A DNA stretch of 42,596 nucleotides from Nitrospirota bacterium (GTDB lineage Bacteria > NPL-UPA2 > JAADIA01), in the NCBI GenBank assembly GCA_013151555.1, contig JAADIA010000035.1, positions 1 to 42,596 on the forward strand, read 5' to 3'. Shown piece by piece: positions 34,151 through 41,547 of this stretch (positions are counted from its first letter, which is position 1; each line of letters begins with the position of its first letter). Position numbers and translations under genes: made by a program. The notes beneath the pieces were generated by a model. It saw nothing but the letters and a program-made list of their open reading frames with translations. It was not told where the DNA came from and made no database searches.

Positions 34151-35046
34151 CCCTCGTTGGAAGGAAATAGCCAAACGGAAAGGAGAAGATTAACTTCCAA
34201 TTCTTTCTTCTCATTTTCCTTTTTCCCTCTCTCTAATGATTGTTTCCCGATAGACACCGCTCTTCTTCCTTGCCTCAATCGCCCTCCTCTACTCCGGGGA
34301 CTTGCCTCTCTCCCACTAACCACGGACTTAATCTCCAGACTTTTTACAGTAAAGAAATGAGAACGGTTAGACAACTGGTAGAGAAGATTGGTCAAGGTTG
34401 ATATTGAAACCCTCACTCCCAGCTCAAAATTTAATTCTTCCAATAACCTTTGTGAGGATTCGTCCCCTGAGAGGGAAACGACCACACCCATCCCTCCCGC
34501 ATTCGATTTTGCTCCCTCCGGAGAAAACGGGAGAGGTTTGAATGTATCGAGATTGCTCACTCCCGATTTTGCAACGAGGGTTAGCAATTCTTTGGCAGTC
34601 ATTAGTTGACTCAAAAGCATAGACAACTCTTTCTTGCTCCCTGGTTTCTCTCTCTTAAAACCGAGGCGAGGAGGAATTTCGATTGCGGTCATTCCCTTCA
34701 GGCTATGAAGGTCGTTTCCCACTTTCTCCAGTTGCTCTTCAAAATAAAGATTTAGTTGCCCTGTTTCCCCCGGCAAAGAGACCAATCGATCAAAATCCAG
34801 CGTTTTTATCACTTTTGCATATTGTTCTTTCAGCATCTCTTTTTCCTTCGTCAACTTTACAATCATCTCCGGCGAAGGGGGATTATCTGCATATTTTTGG
34901 AGTTGAGCTACCTTTTGCTTAGTCAAATCAATCACTTCTTGCCTCTTTACCACAACCGGCCTCACCAAGAAGAGATAGAGGCTAAGGGAAACAAGTACTA
35001 ACGTAAAAATAGCTGCTCCCAAGAGATGCTTTTTCAAAAAAGTCAT
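34147..35046 (-). CDS. pilO: PilO-like inner-membrane alignment protein
   Basis: About 299 residues with one N-terminal transmembrane helix (LLGAAIFTLVLVSLSLYLFL), a coiled coil (QEVIDLTKQKVAQLQKY ... LTKEKEMLKEQYAKVI) and a C-terminal ferredoxin-like region, the PilO/GspM plan; several such proteins in other phyla (Amuc_1100 type) are of this length. A basic, Ser/Arg-rich insertion near the C-terminus (SPRSRGGRLRQGRRAVS) is unusual. Two ATGs are adjacent; the second (35046) has better spacing from GGAG. It lies between PilMN and PilP, as expected. Confidence 0.75.
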   Translation of the reverse strand: MTFLKKHLLGAAIFTLVLVSLSLYLFLVRPVVVKRQEVIDLTKQKVAQLQKYADNPPSPEMIVKLTKEKEMLKEQYAKVIKTLDFDRLVSLPGETGQLNLYFEEQLEKVGNDLHSLKGMTAIEIPPRLGFKREKPGSKKELSMLLSQLMTAKELLTLVAKSGVSNLDTFKPLPFSPEGAKSNAGGMGVVVSLSGDESSQRLLEELNFELGVRVSISTLTNLLYQLSNRSHFFTVKSLEIKSVVSGREASPRSRGGRLRQGRRAVSIGKQSLERGKKENEKKELEVNLLLSVWLFPSNEG

Positions 35047-35102
35047 CATTTTCTCCGCTAATTGCCCATTCTATCTATGTGAAAACTGAAGAAATAGAAC
35101 CT

Positions 35103-36869
35103 TCATCTTCTTTTAAATTCCCAATTTCCGCCTTCATTGATATTGTCTTCTTCATATACATCCGCTCCCTGCGGCGGGGTAAAGGTTTTGCTTCCCTCCG
35201 GAGGTGCGCTTTCGACAGACTGCCTGGAAACAGGTTGCCTGGAAACAGGAGCAAACTTGTTAGAGAAAGAAAAAGCAGATTTTTTGAAAGGGAAAGACTC
35301 CAAAGATATCTGAAGACTAAACTGGTAAAATTCTTCCTTTCCCCTTATTCTCTGCGGAGTACCTGCTTCCACTTTTCCAAAAAAAGGAGAAGATTCCAAT
35401 TCGAAAACAGTACCTCTAATAACCGGGATAGTTGGGGCTTCCCCTTCCAAGAAGAGAATTCCATTCTCTTGAGAGAAACTATTCAAGCTAACCTCATCGG
35501 GAACAAGCCTACTCAATTCCAAAAGAACCGTCAACCAGAATTCCTTCCCCTGGGTTAATTTTTTCAAAGTTTCTAATCTCTCAGTAATTGTTCCTATCTC
35601 TCCTTTGAGCATTCCTATCGGCTGTTCATACTTCTGATATTTTTTTAATTTTTCCTCAATAGTCGCTAATTGGTTCTTCTTCAAATCGTAATCCTGACGG
35701 GCAAAAGCGTAGGCCATAACCGCAATTAAGAGAGTCAAAACAAAAGAAAAGATGAAATATCCTTTCCTCTTTTGAAATTCTTTTTTCTTGGTTATCTCTA
35801 TTGGAAGTAAACTAATTTCACTGGCACATTTGGTAAGGGGGCGGAGAGCTAAGCCAACAGCTACTGCGAAAGAAGATTCCTGACCGGAAAGAGGAAAACC
35901 ATTCGGGAGGTGAATATTCTTTAAAAGAGAACTTTTCTTCACTTCTATCTTTAATTCTTTCTCTAAAAACTTATCCAGGTTAGCAAGTTCAGCCCCACCA
36001 CCACTTAGAAATATCCGGTCAATGGTCGTTCCTCCCAATTCCGCCTGGAAAAAGGTCAGGGAGCGCCCTATATCGTTCACTAAACGGGAGAGGACGGGGA
36101 TAATCACCTGGGTAAATTTTTTCTTCTCATCTTCTAAATCGACCATCCTCTTTTCTCTCTTCATCTTCTCTGCTTCCGCAAAGTCCATTCCGAAACTCTG
36201 CTGGATAGCCTGGGTAAGATCATGCCCTCCAATAGGAATACTTCTTGTCCAACAAAGACTTCCTTCCCGTTCAATACTCATCTCTGTTGATTTAGCCCCG
36301 ATATCAAGGAGAATCGATGTTTCTTGCTCAGATAATTCCTGGTTGAACTTAAGACAGTTATAAAAGGCTAAAGGGCTATAATCAACTACTTCCGGTTCTA
36401 TTCGGAAAGCAGATACTTCTTCCAGGAGTTTATTAATCAATTCTGCTTTCGTAGCTACCAATACCACCTTGATATCCATCGCTTTCTTTTTCAAAACCTG
36501 ATAATCCCAGATGACTTCCTCAAGAGGAAGGGGAATCTGCTGCTGGGCCTCGTAGTTAACTATTTGAGCGATACGGGTGGTATCAACCGGAGGAAGTTTG
36601 ACATAGCGGATATAGACAGAGGGACCTTGGGTAGCCATAGATAGAGCTTTCCCCTTCAGGGTTCCCATCTCTCCTAAAGCTTTCTCCAAAGCTTCTCTAA
36701 TATTCTTTTTTTCCTTGGCTTTCTCACCATTCAAGGAAGAAGGGAATTCAATTAGGGCCGCTCCGGACAGCTCGATTTTTTCCTTCACTTTTTTTAAGGC
36801 TACTACTTTTATCGAGCTGGACCCAATATCTAATCCTATAGATTCTTTAGTCTTATTAAAGATAGCTAT
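35103..36869 (-). CDS. PilM-PilN fusion protein
   Basis: About 588 residues if it starts with ATA at 36869. The first GTG (36788) would remove the ATP-binding start SIGLDIGSSSIKVVALK, which is encoded in frame just upstream; AAAAGGAG lies seven bases before the ATA. Residues 1-345 are PilM, an actin-like ATPase (PPVDTTRIAQIVNYEAQQQI, LLDIGAKSTEMSI, FLSGGGAEL). Then comes ISLLPIE, the peptide by which PilN normally binds PilM, then a transmembrane helix (GYFIFSFVLTLLIAVMAYAF) and the PilN coiled coil and periplasmic domain. Usually PilM and PilN are separate. The tail contains a tandem PVSRQPVSRQSV. Confidence 0.85.
   Translation of the reverse strand: MAIFNKTKESIGLDIGSSSIKVVALKKVKEKIELSGAALIEFPSSLNGEKAKEKKNIREALEKALGEMGTLKGKALSMATQGPSVYIRYVKLPPVDTTRIAQIVNYEAQQQIPLPLEEVIWDYQVLKKKAMDIKVVLVATKAELINKLLEEVSAFRIEPEVVDYSPLAFYNCLKFNQELSEQETSILLDIGAKSTEMSIEREGSLCWTRSIPIGGHDLTQAIQQSFGMDFAEAEKMKREKRMVDLEDEKKKFTQVIIPVLSRLVNDIGRSLTFFQAELGGTTIDRIFLSGGGAELANLDKFLEKELKIEVKKSSLLKNIHLPNGFPLSGQESSFAVAVGLALRPLTKCASEISLLPIEITKKKEFQKRKGYFIFSFVLTLLIAVMAYAFARQDYDLKKNQLATIEEKLKKYQKYEQPIGMLKGEIGTITERLETLKKLTQGKEFWLTVLLELSRLVPDEVSLNSFSQENGILFLEGEAPTIPVIRGTVFELESSPFFGKVEAGTPQRIRGKEEFYQFSLQISLESFPFKKSAFSFSNKFAPVSRQPVSRQSVESAPPEGSKTFTPPQGADVYEEDNINEGGNWEFKRR
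35213..35252. repeat. Short tandem word repeat in pilMN
   Basis: CTGTTTCCAGGCAAC occurs twice in tandem (minus strand) and encodes PVSRQPVSRQ near the C-terminus of the PilMN protein, in a Pro/Ser-rich disordered tail. Confidence 0.55.
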
Positions 36870-36997
36870 GACATTGCTCCTTTTAAACGTCAGCCTTCAC
36901 TCTATTCAAGAACTAACTTAATTATAAATTCAAACAAACTCTTAATTTACAGGCACTTAAAACTTTTAGTTTCCAATTTGATGCTCATAGAATATTT

Positions 36998-37026
36998 ATT
37001 GTATCACAAATTATTCCTATATTCAA
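36998..37026 (-). promoter_or_regulatory. Promoter of the pilMN-led operon
   Basis: On the minus strand TTGAAT (37026-37021), a 17-base spacer and TACAAT (37003-36998). It would give a leader of about 120 bases before pilMN. Together with the gap after pilC, it separates pilMN-pilO-pilP-secretin transcription from the ATPase genes. Confidence 0.6.
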
Positions 37027-37046
37027 GTAAATTTAATCATTAATCA

Positions 37047-38294
37047 TTAGGTCAAAGACATTGCCATCTGAATCAGAGGAATAAATAAGGCGATAACAAT
37101 AAAACCAACCAGCGATCCCATAAGAACAATGAGAAGAGGTTCCATCACCGAAGTTAACGCCGCCACAGCTGTATCTACTTCATCGTCATAGTTATCCGCT
37201 ATTTTAATAAGCATCTGATCCAGGTTTCCTGTTTCCTCTCCGACGGCGATCATGCTGGTAACCAAAGGAGGAAAGACTCCGCTGTCTTCCAAAGGACCGG
37301 CAATAGTTTCCCCTTCGCGGATACTATCATGGACATTACTAATGGCCCGGGATATCACTATGTTCCCGGACGTTTCTTTAGTTATAGAAAGAGCCTGAAG
37401 TATCGGTACCCCGCTGGAGATAAGAGTGCCTAACGTTCGACTGAACCTGGCCACCGATAATTTTTGGACCAAAGGTCCGAAGAGAGGAAAACTCAATTTC
37501 ATTTTATCAATAGCAGCTCCCCCTCTTTTCGTTCTTTTTATTAATTTGAAAACTATGATTAAGGCAATAATAACCACAGGGATGAGCAACGCTTGCTTCG
37601 TTCGGAGAAAGTTATTGATACCTATCAAAAGCTGGGTAGGAGCCGGAAGGTCTTGCTTAATATCCTTGAACATCTTGACAAAAGTAGGAATAACAAGTTT
37701 AAAAATAAGAGCTAAAACGCCTACTATAACGAAGATAACCACAATAGGATAGACCATAGCTCCCTTTATCTTACTCTGAAGCTTTGCGCTTTTTTCTGCG
37801 AACTCTGCCAAACGTTGAAGAACAGTATCCAGAACTCCTCCAATCTCACCAGCCTTAACCATATTCACAAAAAGTTTGGAAAAGGCTCGAGGATGTTTAG
37901 CTAAAGCTTCAGAAAAAGTGCTTCCCCCTTCCACATCTTGAGAGACCGTTTCCAAAATCTCTTTCAGAGTACAGGGTTTCATCTGCTTTCGAAGAACGCC
38001 AAGACTGCGAATGAGGGGAAGCCCGGCATCGATAAGCGTAGATAATTGTCGCGTGAAGGGAGTAAGGTTTTTGGCACTTACCCGGCCGGCCATCCCGGGT
38101 ATCTTAATTTGAAACTGGAAAGCACTCGGCTTCCCGGAAGAGGACTTATCTTTAGACCTTCGTTCGATTATCCGGGTAGGGAAATAGTGCATCTCCCGCA
38201 CCTGGCTGATAGCCGAGGCTTGATTATCAGCTTCGACCATCCCCTTTACCTGTTTACCTTTCGCATCAGTAGCTACATAATCAAAGATGGGCAT
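37047..38294 (-). CDS. pilC: Type IV pilus inner-membrane platform protein PilC
   Basis: About 415 residues with two GspF domains. It begins MPIFDYVATDAKGKQVKG, the usual PilC/GspF start, with GGGGAG ten bases upstream; the open frame upstream to 38381 runs through a wordy repeat and is not coding. First domain about 70-200 (FTRQLSTLIDAGLPLIRSL ... MVKAGEIGGVLDTVLQRLA), the helix pair IKGAMVYPIVVIFVIVGVL, then the second domain (FSRTLGTLISSGVPILQAL ... AVGEETGNLDQMLIKIADN) and C-terminal helix (VGFIVIALFIPLIQMAMSL). It holds the assembly ATPase at the membrane. Confidence 0.94.
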   Translation of the reverse strand: MPIFDYVATDAKGKQVKGMVEADNQASAISQVREMHYFPTRIIERRSKDKSSSGKPSAFQFQIKIPGMAGRVSAKNLTPFTRQLSTLIDAGLPLIRSLGVLRKQMKPCTLKEILETVSQDVEGGSTFSEALAKHPRAFSKLFVNMVKAGEIGGVLDTVLQRLAEFAEKSAKLQSKIKGAMVYPIVVIFVIVGVLALIFKLVIPTFVKMFKDIKQDLPAPTQLLIGINNFLRTKQALLIPVVIIALIIVFKLIKRTKRGGAAIDKMKLSFPLFGPLVQKLSVARFSRTLGTLISSGVPILQALSITKETSGNIVISRAISNVHDSIREGETIAGPLEDSGVFPPLVTSMIAVGEETGNLDQMLIKIADNYDDEVDTAVAALTSVMEPLLIVLMGSLVGFIVIALFIPLIQMAMSLT

Positions 38295-38324
38295 TTTGTC
38301 ATATCTCCCCAAATCAGTGCTTTT

Positions 38325-38475
38325 AAAAATCCGAAATTCTAAGTACGAAATACGAAACAATATCAAATGATCGAAATGCAAATAACCGAAACACTAAGTT
38401 TTGAAAATTTTAACCTTAGAATTTTAAATTTGTTTCGAACTTCGATATTCGGGTTTAGATTTTATTTTTTAGCGT
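38325..38475. repeat. Wordy imperfect inverted repeat (ccgaaattctaagtacgaaa type)
   Basis: Left arm AATCCGAAATTCTAAGTACG and on to AAATACGAAACAA; right arm TTTGTTTCGAACTTCGATAT and on to TCGGGTTTAGATTT. The arms are approximate reverse complements and can form a hairpin of more than 30 bp. It lies between pilB and pilC. Confidence 0.65.
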
Positions 38476-38509
38476 CGAAACCAAGACAACCTTTACTTAA
38501 CAGACAAAG

Positions 38510-38527
38510 CATAGTCCCCGGACTATG
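38510..38527. other. Perfect 8-bp hairpin after pilB
   Basis: CATAGTCC-CC-GGACTATG, a near-perfect palindrome 15 bases beyond the pilB stop. No T-run follows. It may be a piece of a GTCTATAGTC-type word repeat, or a processing or attenuation hairpin between pilB and pilC. Confidence 0.5.
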
Positions 38528-38541
38528 GACTAAATTGTTTC

Positions 38542-40266
38542 TCAAGCAAATAGCTGAGTCCCCTTGACCACTTCCTCTATAGTAGTAATTCCCTGATAAA
38601 TCTTCTCCAGACCATCCTCCCGCATCGTTCTCATCCCCTGTTCCCGCGCTTTTGCCCGAACATCCTTAGTAGGAGCCTTCCCGATGATAAGAACTCTTAT
38701 ATCCTCGCTCATAACGAGGAGTTCGTAAATACCTGTTCGCCCTTTATATCCAACATTGTCACAAAGATCGCACCCCTTCCCCCGATAGAAGGTCCGTTCC
38801 TTAACCTCATCCGCAGTCAGCCCGATAGCTTGCAGTTCGTTCTCACCCGGCTGGTAGGGTTCTCGACAATTCTGACAGAGGGTTCGAACTAATCTCTGGC
38901 CAAGAACCGCCTCCAGCGTAGAGGTAATCAGAAAGGGTTCAATCTGCATATCGACCAAACGAGTTATCGTAGAAGGAGCATCATTAGTATGTAAGGTACT
39001 GAGAACCATATGTCCCGTAAGGGAAGCTTGGATAGCAATCTCGGCTGTCTCTAAATCTCGAATCTCGCCGACCAGGATAACATCCGGGTCCTGACGAAGA
39101 ATATGGCGCAAACAACTGGCAAAGGTAAGACCAATAGCTTCTTTAATTTGCACCTGCATAATCCCGGGGATATTATACTCTACCGGATCCTCAGTAGTAA
39201 TAATCTTTATCTCGGGACTGTTAATTGCCCGGAGAGCAGAGTATAAAGTAGTTGTCTTACCACAACCGGTTGGGCCGGTAGCCAGAATTATTCCATTGGG
39301 TTTTTTGATCAATTGCTCAAATTTTACAAGGTCATCAGGTAACATTCCAACATGATCCAGAGAAAGCATAACAATAGACCTGTCCAGAACTCGCATTACG
39401 ATACTTTCCCCAAAAACAGTGGGCAGAGTAGAAATGCGAAGGTCCACTTCCCTCCCTCCCATATCGATCTGAATACGTCCATCCTGCGGAAGACGCCTCT
39501 CTGCGATATCCAAATTAGCCATAACCTTTATTCGAGATGCAAGAGCCAAGCTCAAATGTTTTGGGGGAGGAACCATCTCATAGAGAGTTCCATCAACCCG
39601 GTAACGAATCTTGAATTGATCCTCAAAAGGTTCGAAATGAATATCACTGGCCCGGGCCTTGACCGCCTGCATAAGAACCAGGTTAAGGAGCTTAACTACG
39701 GGGACTTGTTCCGTTAATTGTTGTAACTGTTGAACACTGGTCTCCGGTTCTTTTTCTTCCGCTATTTCAGTAATCTTACCGGCCTGTTCTCCAAGCTCTT
39801 CCAAAAGCTCTCCCACCGATTCCATCTCTGTTCCATAATGCTTCTCTATAGCCCTTTCCACATGCTCCTCAGTACTAATGGCTCCCTTAACTTCACAACC
39901 CAAGAGGAAACGAAGATCGTTCAAGGTGTGAGCATTCAAAGGGTCCGCCATAGCCACGACAAGAGTATTATCCTCCCAGCTTACCGGGATAACCTTATAA
40001 ATGCGGGTGACGGAAGGAGAGACGCGATCGAGAATATCCCTGGGGATTTCCAGTTGGTCAAGATTAATGGACGGCATCCCTGTCTGTTCCCTCAAAGTCA
40101 TAACAACATCAGCTTCCTTAACAAAGTCCAAATCTATAAGCACCTGTCCCAGAAGTCGCTTTGCCTTCTTCTGCTTCTCTAAAGCCTCCTGGAGTTGCTC
40201 CTCATTAATTAATCCTTTGGCTACCAGGAGTTCTCCCAAGGCCCGCCGGCTTTGACTATTTACCAT
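38542..40266 (-). CDS. pilB: Type IV pilus assembly ATPase PilB (GspE family)
   Basis: A 574-residue hexameric secretion ATPase. N-terminal MshEN-type domain (LGELLVAKGLINEEQLQEAL ... TGMPSINL), then N2 (SDIHFEPFEDQFKIRYRVDG), Walker A GPTGCGKTTTLYSAL, Asp box TTEDPVEY, Walker B ILVGEIRDLETAEIA, His box LSTLHTNDAP, and the zinc tetracysteine (CQNC ... CDLC). GGAG seven bases before ATG. It powers pilus extension or pseudopilus assembly with PilC. Confidence 0.95.
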   Translation of the reverse strand: MVNSQSRRALGELLVAKGLINEEQLQEALEKQKKAKRLLGQVLIDLDFVKEADVVMTLREQTGMPSINLDQLEIPRDILDRVSPSVTRIYKVIPVSWEDNTLVVAMADPLNAHTLNDLRFLLGCEVKGAISTEEHVERAIEKHYGTEMESVGELLEELGEQAGKITEIAEEKEPETSVQQLQQLTEQVPVVKLLNLVLMQAVKARASDIHFEPFEDQFKIRYRVDGTLYEMVPPPKHLSLALASRIKVMANLDIAERRLPQDGRIQIDMGGREVDLRISTLPTVFGESIVMRVLDRSIVMLSLDHVGMLPDDLVKFEQLIKKPNGIILATGPTGCGKTTTLYSALRAINSPEIKIITTEDPVEYNIPGIMQVQIKEAIGLTFASCLRHILRQDPDVILVGEIRDLETAEIAIQASLTGHMVLSTLHTNDAPSTITRLVDMQIEPFLITSTLEAVLGQRLVRTLCQNCREPYQPGENELQAIGLTADEVKERTFYRGKGCDLCDNVGYKGRTGIYELLVMSEDIRVLIIGKAPTKDVRAKAREQGMRTMREDGLEKIYQGITTIEEVVKGTQLFA

Positions 40267-40353
40267 TTCCTCACTCCAGAAAATAACACGTTAATTTTTT
40301 TACCTTCGCAACTTAAAATTTATTGAGTTCGCAGAGTTTATTTAAGCAAAATC

Positions 40354-41418
40354 CTACGTATATCCCAGTTTAGCTTGAAGGGCCGCAGCATCATAAGCCC
40401 GATTCATTGCTTCCTCATAGCTAATTAGTCCGTTGCTATGAAGTTCGTAAAGGGATTGGTCTAAGGTCTTCATTCCATATTTGGCTCCCGTCTCAATGAC
40501 GGACGGAAGATTATAGGCTTTCTTTTCCCTGATCAAGTTCTGGACAGCCGGAGTAGCTATCATTACTTCGAAAGCTGCAACCCGGCCCCGGCCGCCATCT
40601 TTGGGAAGGAGCATCTGGGAAATTACCGCTAAAATGGATACGGAAAGTTGAGCTCTAATCTGCTCTTGTTGCTCCATAGGGAAAGCATCAATGATCCGAT
40701 CCATCGTTCGAGCAGCTCCCGTAGTATGCAGGGTAGCAAAGACCAAATGTCCGGTCTCTGCCGCCGTAATAGCAGCTTCCATGGTAGCCAAGTCCCGCAT
40801 TTCTCCCACTAAAATCACATCCGGGTCCTGACGAAGCGCCTTGACTATAGCTTCAGCAAAGGAGGGAACATCCACTCCCAGTTCCCTTTGAGTGACCACC
40901 GACTTTTTATGTTTATGATAATACTCAATAGGATCCTCAACCGTGATTATGTGACAATCCCTTTCTTGATTGATAAAATCAAGCATTGTAGCCAAAGTGG
41001 TCGTCTTCCCGCAACCGGTTGGTCCGGTAACCAGGATAAGTCCCTTCGGTTTATAAAGGAGCTCTTTGATAGTCGGAGACAAACCAAGCTCCTCAAAAGT
41101 CAAAAGCTTTGAGGGAATCAGCCTCAAGGCTAAACCTATATTACCCTTCTGCTTGTAAACACTTACCCTGAACCTGGCCAAATCTCCAAAAGCGAACCCG
41201 AAATCCGTTCCCCCTCTTTCCTGGATTTTCTGCTGATGGGCAACGGAGGTAATCGATTTCATCAGCTCCATGGTATCCTCTGCCGTGAGAGGTTTGAAAT
41301 CTAAGACGTCCAGCCTTCCATCAACCCGCAATACCGGCGGCTTATCTACCGTTAAATGCAGATCGGAAGCATTCCTTTCCACTACAACACTTAAAAGCTC
41401 ACTTATATCTATACTCAT
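40354..41418 (-). CDS. pilT: Type IV pilus retraction ATPase PilT
   Basis: A 354-residue PilT. It lacks the N1 domain of PilB, starts with the PAS-like domain (ASDLHLTVDKPPVLRVDGRL), and has Walker A GPTGCGKTTTLATML, Walker B ILVGEMRDLATMEAAI, His box FATLHTTGAARTMDRIID and the C-terminal AIRNLIRE-like helix (PAVQNLIREKKAYNL). Its presence suggests true retractable pili and not just a type II secretion pseudopilus. The ribosome site is weak. Confidence 0.95.
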   Translation of the reverse strand: MSIDISELLSVVVERNASDLHLTVDKPPVLRVDGRLDVLDFKPLTAEDTMELMKSITSVAHQQKIQERGGTDFGFAFGDLARFRVSVYKQKGNIGLALRLIPSKLLTFEELGLSPTIKELLYKPKGLILVTGPTGCGKTTTLATMLDFINQERDCHIITVEDPIEYYHKHKKSVVTQRELGVDVPSFAEAIVKALRQDPDVILVGEMRDLATMEAAITAAETGHLVFATLHTTGAARTMDRIIDAFPMEQQEQIRAQLSVSILAVISQMLLPKDGGRGRVAAFEVMIATPAVQNLIREKKAYNLPSVIETGAKYGMKTLDQSLYELHSNGLISYEEAMNRAYDAAALQAKLGYT

Positions 41419-41435
41419 AACAATACCTGACTCAT

Positions 41436-41512
41436 AACAACACCTGTTTAAAGTTTAAGGTTTAAGGTTTAAGGTTTGAAACTTCAGGCTATTCTTTTTC
41501 ACTTGCCCTCTT
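41436..41512. repeat. Wordy repeat (tttaaggtttaagg type)
   Basis: Tandem GTTTAAAGTTTAAGGTTTAA and on to GGTTTAAGGTTTG, with a weak opposite arm (CTTGAACCCTTA) downstream. It fills most of the gap between pilT and the next ATPase gene. Confidence 0.6.
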
Positions 41513-41547
41513 GAACCCTTATCTTTCCTTTGTGCCTTATCTTTAAA

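Noticed and set aside
38295-38381. N-terminal extension of PilC in the open frame
   Set aside because: It is encoded by the wordy repeat (HLILFRISYLEFRIFK) and lacks a ribosome site; the family starts at MPIFDYVATDA.
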